From positions 1 through 7,652 of the forward strand of contig CABRFW010000071.1 of NCBI GenBank assembly GCA_902470265.1: a DNA stretch of 7,652 nucleotides, written 5' to 3'. Made by a program: the position numbers and the translations under genes. Numbering within the stretch: position 1 is the first letter of the stretch; each line of letters begins with the position of its first letter. This document shows positions 1 to 6,765 of the stretch, piece after piece. Origin of the DNA: an uncultured Collinsella sp. Lineage in GTDB: Bacteria; Actinomycetota; Coriobacteriia; Coriobacteriales; Coriobacteriaceae. The notes under the pieces are model-generated. The model searched no databases. It had not been told where the DNA came from and saw only the letters and a program-made list of their open reading frames with translations.

Positions 1-9
1 CTGGCACGG

Positions 10-15
10 TACAAT
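10..15 (+). promoter_or_regulatory. Candidate -10 box for the rlmD-like gene
   Basis: TACAAT matches the sigma-70-type -10 consensus at 5 of 6 bases and lies 38 bp before the ATG at 54, giving an AT-rich leader of about 30 nt. Only 9 bases precede it, so the -35 region lies outside the window and cannot be judged. The same hexamer occurs before two other genes here (2428-2433 and 3765-3770, both - strand), which supports it. The alternative TATAAA at 33-38 would start transcription downstream of the ribosome binding site and is less likely. Confidence 0.5.
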
Positions 16-53
16 GCTTGTAGCTTTAAATTTATAAATTAGTGGGGTTATCG

Positions 54-1502
54 ATGGCAGAATCTCGTGCGGAGCGTAGGGCTCGTCGTGCTTTGGTGGA
101 GGCGGCTGAGGGGTCGAAGGAGGAGAAATCTTCTACGAAATCCAAGTCTTCTAAAGCTGCAAAAAGCAAATCGACCAAGAGCAGGGCTAAGACCAAGCGT
201 TCTGACTCTCGTCGAGGCGTGGATAAAGCGCCTCGGGCTCGCACCAAGCGCCCGCATAAAGATCCGGTTTCGTCTGCGCGTAGAGCTATGGACCCCAAGT
301 CTCCCTGTTCGATCATGAAATCTTGCGGTGGGTGCACTGCGCTCAATCGTCCTTATAAAAAGCAGTTGGCGGCCAAGCAAGCTGCTATGGAGGAGCTTTT
401 TGCTTCGCTTTGTGAGCGTGAGGGTATCGCCGTTGACCCTATTCGCGGTATGGGTGTCACCCTGGGCGACCCGGGCAAATATCCTGCGCCACGTGGCTTT
501 CGTCATAAGGCTGCCACTCCCTTTGCTCCCGGTAGGGAGGGCACTGTCCGTTGCGGTTTCTTTGAGCGCGGCACGCACAAGATCGTTGCCGTACCCGAGT
601 GTCCTGTCGAGGCGCCGGGTGCCCGTCATATTCTCAACGGCATCGCACGCGAAGCTGAGCGTCTGCATATTCCCGCCTTTAATGAGGACAAGCATCTTGG
701 TTTGCTTCGCTATGCCGTCGTCCGCTGCGGTTGGCGTACCGACCAGGTCATGGTTACGCTCGTGACCGCCCAGCGTGACTTACCGCATGCGCAGGAGTTC
801 TTTGAGGCCGTCGCGGCGCTCGATCCGCATATCGTCACCGTTGCCCAAAATATCAACGGCCGTCCCGGTAACGCCATCTTGGGTGAGGAGACTCGTATCG
901 TCTATGGCGCCGAGTGCATGCGCGACCAGCTGCTCGGTTGCGAATTCGATATCTCCCCTACCGCGTTCTATCAGACCAATCCGCAGCAGACCGAGCTACT
1001 CTATCAGCTCGCGATTGACGGCATGGACCTGCAGCAGGGTGACATTCTTATGGACGCTTACTGCGGCAGCGGCACCATCGGTCTGTGCGCCGCGAAGGAT
1101 GCCCGGGACAGAGGTGTCGGCATTATGCTGCTCGGCGTGGAGCGCAACCCGGCGGGCATTGCCGACGCACGTCGCAATGCCGAGCTCAACGGCCTCACCC
1201 GCAGCGCTTGGTTTATGGCCGACGATGCCACCGACTACATCCTAGATGCCGCCGATAACAACGAGCGCGTCGACGTCCTCTCCATCGACCCGCCGCGCGC
1301 CGGCTCAACGCCCGAGTTTCTTGAGGCCGCCTGCGCACTTAAGCCGCGCCGCATCACCTATATCAGCTGCAATCCCGTGACCCAAGAGCGCGACCTACAC
1401 CAGCTCCTCGACGGTGGCTATCGCCTGCTCAAGATCACGCCGGTCGACATGTTCCCTCATACCGACCACACCGAGACCGTCGCGGTCCTCGAGCGCCGCT
1501 AA
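54..1502 (+). CDS. rlmD: 23S rRNA (uracil-C5)-methyltransferase, RlmD/RlmCD type, [4Fe-4S]
   Basis: SAM-dependent enzyme predicted to methylate C5 of a uridine in 23S rRNA (U1939 and/or U747 in the E. coli scheme), acting in the cytoplasm during ribosome assembly. Seen in the 482-residue protein: a Lys/Ser/Arg-rich tail (about 1-80); a Cys-x5-Cys-x2-Cys cluster (C85, C91, C94) with a fourth Cys at C183, the [4Fe-4S] ligand pattern of RumA/RlmD; SAM motif DAYCGSGTIGL (334-344); DPPRAG (412-417); nucleophile Cys439 in SCNP; and the probable general base Glu474 in HTETV. No TRAM domain is visible before the cysteines. A GTG at 42 is in frame, but ATG 54 is preferred because GTGGGG (42-47) then serves as a weak ribosome binding site 6 nt upstream, whereas nothing suitable precedes the GTG. 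It is transcribed alone and ends at a hairpin shared with the convergent PHP gene. The family is certain. Whether it modifies one site or two (RlmCD-like) cannot be read from sequence. Confidence 0.9.
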   Translation: MAESRAERRARRALVEAAEGSKEEKSSTKSKSSKAAKSKSTKSRAKTKRSDSRRGVDKAPRARTKRPHKDPVSSARRAMDPKSPCSIMKSCGGCTALNRPYKKQLAAKQAAMEELFASLCEREGIAVDPIRGMGVTLGDPGKYPAPRGFRHKAATPFAPGREGTVRCGFFERGTHKIVAVPECPVEAPGARHILNGIAREAERLHIPAFNEDKHLGLLRYAVVRCGWRTDQVMVTLVTAQRDLPHAQEFFEAVAALDPHIVTVAQNINGRPGNAILGEETRIVYGAECMRDQLLGCEFDISPTAFYQTNPQQTELLYQLAIDGMDLQQGDILMDAYCGSGTIGLCAAKDARDRGVGIMLLGVERNPAGIADARRNAELNGLTRSAWFMADDATDYILDAADNNERVDVLSIDPPRAGSTPEFLEAACALKPRRITYISCNPVTQERDLHQLLDGGYRLLKITPVDMFPHTDHTETVAVLERR

Positions 1503-1516
1503 TTCTCCGGCACGGG

Positions 1517-1548
1517 AAAGGGGGCGGCCCGCCTGGACCGCCCCCTTT
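1517..1548. terminator. Bidirectional hairpin between convergent rlmD and PHP genes
   Basis: Perfect 11-bp inverted repeat: AAAGGGGGCGG at 1517-1527 and its complement at 1538-1548, with a 10-nt loop. It sits 14 bp after the rlmD stop and 20 bp after the PHP stop on the other strand, so it can end transcription from both sides. The T-run on either strand is only 3 nt and is part of the stem, so termination by this hairpin alone may be incomplete. Confidence 0.7.
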
Positions 1549-1568
1549 CATTGGGCATATGAGTCTCG

Positions 1569-2390
1569 TTACATCCCCTTGCGCAGGTCGCATACGCCGG
1601 CTGCCGCCATCTCGCGCAGCAGCGTCTCGCGGTCGCGCGTCACGATCAGGTCCAGCGGGAAGTGAATCTCGTCGAGCAACTTGCGGGCGTGCTCGAGCTT
1701 GCCAATGGCCATACCAATGTGGGCATCGGTCGACACACCAATACCCACGCCCAGCTCGGCGCAGCGCTCGGCAATCTTGCGGCATACGGCCCAATGCTCA
1801 GTGTCGGCACCGTGCTCAAGACTATGGTTATTGATCTCAATGATCTTGTGCTTGGCCTTGGCCGCCAGTAGCACCTCATCGATATCGAACGGCACGCCCG
1901 AACGACCCGTATGCCCAAGCATGAACACCTTGGGATGCTCCAGGGCATTGATATACATCTGGGTCGTTTGGGCGAGCGTCGCGCCTTCGGCAAACTGCGG
2001 ATTATGCACGCTTGCCACCAAATAATCCAAATTACGCGTCACCAAATCGAACAGCGAATGCTGGTGACTGTACGAATCGCCGGCAATATCGAGCGACACG
2101 GGAATGTCCTCGCCAAACAAGCTTCCGTCCAGCGAAACGATATCGACCTCGGCGCCGCGAAGCACCAGCACGCCACTCCAAATGCGCGGCCAGATATCCT
2201 GGTTAATAAAGAACTGGAAACTGCGCAGGTCGTTGGGGCAAGCCGTAACCATCGAGCTCAGATGGTCGGCAGATCCGAGCACCTGCAGGCCACGTTCCGC
2301 CGCCCAGTACACATTCTCCTCAATGGTTGAGTACGCATGCGCGGAGAACAACGTATGAGTATGAATATCACAAGAAAGAAGGTAGGGCAT
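1569..2390 (-). CDS. PHP-domain phosphoesterase, YcdX-like
   Basis: Metal-dependent phosphatase/phosphoesterase of the PHP superfamily, 273 residues, predicted cytoplasmic. It follows E. coli YcdX along its length. All nine trinuclear-metal ligands of that family have a counterpart: H10 and H12 (HTHT), H18 (HAYS), H43 (SADH), E81 (LRGAEVDI), H129 (SVHNPQF), H160 (GHTGRSG), and D222 and H224 (STDAH). The IEINN strand (184-188) is also kept, so catalysis should be intact. Compared with YcdX from memory, about 20 extra residues fall in the region 90-120, between the metal-site strand and the LDYLVASVH strand. The physiological substrate is unknown; family members hydrolyse phosphate esters in vitro. 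The start is set by AAGGAG just before the ATG at 2390. An in-frame start 48 codons further upstream would translate the promoter and the preceding terminator and is rejected. The gene is monocistronic, with its own promoter, and convergent with rlmD. No signal peptide or membrane segment is seen. A histidinol-phosphatase-type PHP is less likely because the motif spacing follows YcdX. Confidence 0.87.
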   Translation of the reverse strand: MPYLLSCDIHTHTLFSAHAYSTIEENVYWAAERGLQVLGSADHLSSMVTACPNDLRSFQFFINQDIWPRIWSGVLVLRGAEVDIVSLDGSLFGEDIPVSLDIAGDSYSHQHSLFDLVTRNLDYLVASVHNPQFAEGATLAQTTQMYINALEHPKVFMLGHTGRSGVPFDIDEVLLAAKAKHKIIEINNHSLEHGADTEHWAVCRKIAERCAELGVGIGVSTDAHIGMAIGKLEHARKLLDEIHFPLDLIVTRDRETLLREMAAAGVCDLRKGM

Positions 2391-2394
2391 CAGG

Positions 2395-2401
2395 TCTCCT
2401 T
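2395..2401 (-). promoter_or_regulatory. Ribosome binding site that sets the PHP gene start
   Basis: On the - strand the sequence AAGGAGA lies 4 nt before the ATG at 2390. It is the best Shine-Dalgarno match in the window and rules out the longer upstream reading of this gene. Confidence 0.85.
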
Positions 2402-2427
2402 GTCCAGTATGGCCGTCGCGTATATTC

Positions 2428-2457
2428 ATTGTACGCATAGCTTTCGGCAGTCGTAAA
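2428..2457 (-). promoter_or_regulatory. Candidate promoter of the PHP gene
   Basis: On the - strand, TACAAT (2433-2428) is preceded by TTTACG (2457-2452) at an 18-bp spacing, matching the -10 consensus at 5/6 and the -35 at 4/6. The predicted transcript starts near 2421, giving a leader of about 30 nt. The site lies downstream of the aminotransferase terminator, consistent with separate transcription. Confidence 0.5.
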
Positions 2458-2490
2458 ACTGCTTCATCCCAATCACACAACGGCATAGAC

Positions 2491-2521
2491 AACGGGGTCT
2501 GGCTTAAAACCAAACCCCGTT
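2491..2521 (-). terminator. Terminator hairpin after the aminotransferase gene
   Basis: Inverted repeat with 8-bp outer arms (AACGGGGT at 2491-2498 and its complement at 2514-2521), one mismatch (2499/2513), then 3 more pairs around a 7-nt loop. It begins about 29 nt after the aminotransferase stop codon. The T-run after it on the - strand is poor (GTTGTC), so it is a probable rather than classical intrinsic terminator. It also separates this gene from the PHP promoter. Confidence 0.6.
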
Positions 2522-2549
2522 TCACGTAAAACATTGTAAGCAGAGCGCT

Positions 2550-3740
2550 TTACTTTCGACGATATTCGTCGGCCAGTTGCTTCCAGGCAGGCAACGAATT
2601 GACGATGGTCTCGTAGCTCACGCAGTAGCCCAAGCGGAACCAGCCCGGCATGCCAAAACTGTCCGAGGGCACCGCGAGCAGCTCATACTTCTTCGCGCGC
2701 TCGCAGAAAGCGTTCGCATCGGGCTCCAGCGCCTTCACCCACAGGTAGAATGCACCATCCGGCTCAACATAGGTGTAGCCGTACTCCGCTAGCGCATCGG
2801 TAAGCGCGGTGCGGTTGCGTGCATAGGCCTCAACGTCACTCGGCTCATCGATGCAGTCGATAATTACGCGCTGGAAGAGCGCCGGCGCGCACACGTAGCC
2901 CAGCGTACGGGCGGCACCGGCAACGGCGGGCATTAGACGAGTTGCCTGAGGGTTCGTATTGGGAACCAGGATCCACCCCACGCGCTCGCCCGGCAGCGAA
3001 AGCGACTTGGAATACGAGTAGCACACGATGGTGTGCTCGTAGATCGAAGGCACCCAAGACACCTCGGCGCCATAGACAATCTCGCGATACGGCTCATCCG
3101 AGATGAGCATAATCGGGTTCTCGGGATCGCGCTTGGCGTTGACCTCGCGTAAAACATTGGCCAGTCGCGTCAGGGTATCGCACGTATACACGGCGCCGGT
3201 CGGGTTGTTGGGTGAGTCGATAATGACGGCAGCCGTCTTATCGGTAATCGCCTTGAACACGTTATCCACGCTCAGCTGGAACGTATCTTCATCGGCGAGC
3301 GCCTCGACACACGTACAGCCGGCCTTCTCAATCCACACGCGATACTCCGGAAAATACGGCGCAATGACGATAACCTCATCGCCCGGGTTCGTAACGGCGT
3401 TGAGCGTGCAGGTGAGCGAAGCCGCGGCGCCCACGGTCATAAAGACATCCTTGCCCTCATAACTCGTACCAAAGCGGCGGTTGAGCGACTCAGCCACGGC
3501 GGTACGGCACTGCGGCAGGCCCGGTGCGGGCGTGTATCCGTGCAGCTGGTCACTCGGCAGTTCAAGCGCCTTTTTGATGGACTCCGCCACGGCAGCGGGC
3601 GCCGGAACGCTCGGGTTGCCCAGCGAGAAATCGAACACGTTTTCCGCGCCGATTTGCGCCTTACGCTCAAGGCCATAGCTAAAAATCTCGCGGATGATGG
3701 AGCTTTCTGCACCGCGAGCATACATGGTTTCGTTGATCAT
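2550..3740 (-). CDS. PLP-dependent aminotransferase, class I/II fold type I
   Basis: Cytoplasmic transaminase of 396 residues in the aspartate/aromatic aminotransferase superfamily (COG0436-like), transferring an amino group between an amino acid and a 2-oxo acid through pyridoxal phosphate. Seen: SLGNPSVPAP near the N-terminus (39-48); phosphate-cup residues GAAASLT (104-110); NNPTG (178-182), whose N179 should contact the PLP ring; SDEPY (214-218), with D215 pairing to the pyridine nitrogen and Y218 to O3'; SYSKSLSLPGERVG (242-255), with K245 the Schiff-base lysine and R253 a phosphate contact; and R369 in the FRLGYC strand, which should bind the substrate alpha-carboxylate. Length and motif order are normal and no key residue is missing. 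The amino acid used cannot be fixed from these motifs, so no symbol is given; annotations such as aspartate aminotransferase would be guesses. ATG 3740 is chosen for the AAAGGGG 5 nt upstream. A longer in-frame reading starts inside the 3801-3860 palindrome and is artefactual. Its own promoter and terminator make it monocistronic. Confidence 0.88.
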   Translation of the reverse strand: MINETMYARGAESSIIREIFSYGLERKAQIGAENVFDFSLGNPSVPAPAAVAESIKKALELPSDQLHGYTPAPGLPQCRTAVAESLNRRFGTSYEGKDVFMTVGAAASLTCTLNAVTNPGDEVIVIAPYFPEYRVWIEKAGCTCVEALADEDTFQLSVDNVFKAITDKTAAVIIDSPNNPTGAVYTCDTLTRLANVLREVNAKRDPENPIMLISDEPYREIVYGAEVSWVPSIYEHTIVCYSYSKSLSLPGERVGWILVPNTNPQATRLMPAVAGAARTLGYVCAPALFQRVIIDCIDEPSDVEAYARNRTALTDALAEYGYTYVEPDGAFYLWVKALEPDANAFCERAKKYELLAVPSDSFGMPGWFRLGYCVSYETIVNSLPAWKQLADEYRRK

Positions 3741-3745
3741 CTGTT

Positions 3746-3752
3746 CCCCTTT
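3746..3752 (-). promoter_or_regulatory. Ribosome binding site that sets the aminotransferase start
   Basis: AAAGGGG on the - strand lies 5 nt before the ATG at 3740. This fixes the start 33 codons downstream of the longest possible reading, whose first codons come from the palindromic element. Confidence 0.75.
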
Positions 3753-3764
3753 CGCATAGGCGGT

Positions 3765-3770
3765 ATTGTA
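3765..3770 (-). promoter_or_regulatory. Candidate -10 box of the aminotransferase gene
   Basis: TACAAT on the - strand, in the same GCGTACAAT context as the PHP promoter, lies 24 bp before the start codon and predicts a leader of under 20 nt. No good -35 hexamer is seen at 16-18 bp upstream (the sequence there is GC-rich, CGGCGC), so recognition may be weak or assisted. The palindromic element lies about 30 bp further upstream. Confidence 0.45.
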
Positions 3771-3800
3771 CGCTTTAGTCGGGCAAAGCGCCGCAGCAAT

Positions 3801-3860
3801 GTTGATTGGGGACAGACTTAAATGCGTGAAAACACTCATTTAAGTCTGTCCCCAATCAAC
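3801..3860. repeat. 60-bp near-perfect palindrome, possible REPIN/MITE
   Basis: Two 24-bp arms (3801-3824 and 3837-3860) are exact reverse complements, each containing the core GGGGACAGACTTAAAT. The 12-nt centre can fold further: after one C/T mismatch, GTG and CAC pair around an AAAA loop. Total pairing is about 27 bp, far more than any terminator here needs. No poly-T follows on either strand and no target-site duplication is visible in the flanks. It lies between the ftsH terminator and the aminotransferase promoter. From memory, GGGGACAGAC-type palindromes recur in many bacterial genomes near REP-associated tyrosine transposases (RAYTs), so a REPIN or similar non-autonomous element is the best reading. 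No transposase gene is in the window. Because of the symmetry, both strands give the same short reading (THLSLSPIN), which creates false gene starts. Confidence 0.8.
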
Positions 3861-3879
3861 GGGTGGCCCCATATCGCTC

Positions 3880-3918
3880 AAAAGAAAAAGCCTCCGCAGG
3901 TTTCCCCGCAGAGGCTTT
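3880..3918 (-). terminator. Strong intrinsic terminator of ftsH
   Basis: On the - strand the arms at 3918-3908 and 3897-3887 form 11 pairs with one G-U wobble. They are extended by 3 inner pairs (one G-U) closed by a GAAA tetraloop, and followed by TTTTTCTTTT (3889-3880, overlapping the stem base). It begins 12 nt after the ftsH stop. The stable stem, tetraloop and U-run make it the most convincing terminator in the window and mark the end of the hpt-ftsH transcript. Confidence 0.93.
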
Positions 3919-3929
3919 CGCCACAAAGG

Positions 3930-6068
<2,139 letters not shown>

Positions 6069-6069
6069 C

Positions 6070-6618
6070 TTACGAATAAACCTCCGGTTTCAAAATGCCC
6101 AGATACGGAAGGTTACGATAGCGCTCGGCATAGTCGAGGCCGTAGCCCACCACAAAGGCATCGGGGCAATGGGTTCCAACATACTTGGGCGTGATGGCCG
6201 AGACGCGGTCCTCAACGTCCTTCCACAGGAAGGCGGCGACCTCCAGAGAAGCGGGCTTGCGGCTCTCGAGGTTCTTCATCAGATACTTGAGCGTCAGGCC
6301 CGAGTCCAGAATGTCCTCGACGATCAGCACGTCGCGACCGCGGATGTCGATATCCAGGTCCTTAATGATACGCACGATACCCGAGGACTTCACACCGTCG
6401 CCATAGCTCGAAACAGCCATGAAATCGATGTTGGTCGGCAGCTCGATCTTGCGCATCAGGTCGCCCATAAAGACCACGGCGCCGCGCAGGACCGCAATCA
6501 GCACCAGATCCTTACCCGCGTAGTCGCGAGTAATCTGCTCGCCTAGGCGAGAGACGATACCGTCGATATCCTCCTGCGTAAACAGAACCTTCTCGATATC
6601 CGGATGTTGAGAAGCCAT
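6070..6618 (-). CDS. hpt: Hypoxanthine phosphoribosyltransferase
   Basis: Purine salvage enzyme making IMP (and usually GMP) from hypoxanthine or guanine and PRPP, cytoplasmic, 182 residues, the normal bacterial length. Seen: LRGA (44-47), the PPi-binding loop; the flexible-loop region SSYGDG (70-75); the PRPP signature VLIVEDILDSGLTL (97-110) with acidic pair E101/D102 and DSG; and the nucleobase region FVVGYGLDYAERYRNLPYLG (155-174). Variations from the common family pattern (from memory of E. coli Hpt): the usual LLDKPxRR segment reads LWKDVEDR (131-138), and the usual (I/V)GF before it reaches the base pocket reads VGT. These should not abolish activity, since the PRPP and base-stacking motifs are intact. 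Start ATG 6618 has AAAGGG 5 nt upstream. It follows tilS after 147 bp and precedes ftsH by one base, the classical tilS-hpt-ftsH order. In Bacillus subtilis the homologue also acts with TilS as a regulator of ftsH; nothing here tests that. Confidence 0.95.
   Translation of the reverse strand: MASQHPDIEKVLFTQEDIDGIVSRLGEQITRDYAGKDLVLIAVLRGAVVFMGDLMRKIELPTNIDFMAVSSYGDGVKSSGIVRIIKDLDIDIRGRDVLIVEDILDSGLTLKYLMKNLESRKPASLEVAAFLWKDVEDRVSAITPKYVGTHCPDAFVVGYGLDYAERYRNLPYLGILKPEVYS
6081..6085 (-). promoter_or_regulatory. Ribosome binding site of ftsH with long spacing, inside hpt
   Basis: GGAGG on the - strand lies in the last codons of hpt, 12 nt before the ftsH ATG, longer than the usual 5-9 nt. The hpt stop and ftsH start are separated by one base (TAAGATG), so ribosomes finishing hpt can reinitiate. 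No better-placed site or alternative in-frame start is visible. Confidence 0.6.
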
Positions 6619-6674
6619 GACAACCCTTTCTTGTGCTTATCGCCCACACACCGCCGTATGGACGCGAACTTCAC

Positions 6675-6704
6675 ATTCTAGCAGCGCACGGGGTATATTT
6701 TCCA
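6675..6704 (-). promoter_or_regulatory. Candidate promoter in the tilS-hpt gap
   Basis: On the - strand TAGAAT (6680-6675) is a 5/6 -10 match, preceded at 18 bp by TGGAAA (6704-6699), a 4/6 -35 match. Transcription would begin near 6668, leaving a leader of about 50 nt before hpt. The 147-bp gap, unusually large for this gene pair, holds no convincing terminator, so hpt-ftsH may be read both from this site and through tilS. Confidence 0.35.
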
Positions 6705-6765
6705 GCCCGTACGCCATCAGCGCGGGAATACCGTCAACGTCGCACAGAATAGCTGACGTGGGACG

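Noticed and set aside
29..40. A 12-bp AT-only palindrome (AATTTATAAATT) in the rlmD leader
   Set aside because: A self-complementary AT run of this length is easily produced by chance in an AT-rich leader. No second copy or spaced half-sites support an operator.
2391..2534. A 48-codon N-terminal extension of the PHP gene
   Set aside because: It would translate the gene's own promoter and part of the previous terminator. A near-perfect Shine-Dalgarno precedes ATG 2390, and the PHP fold begins right after that start.
3741..3839. A 33-codon N-terminal extension of the aminotransferase
   Set aside because: Its first codons come from the palindromic element and it includes the -10 box. AAAGGGG directly before ATG 3740 fixes the shorter start.
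3801..3860. The palindrome read as a transcription terminator
   Set aside because: No T-run follows on either strand, the stem is about 27 bp, and ftsH already has a complete terminator at 3880-3918. A secondary role in 3'-end protection remains possible.
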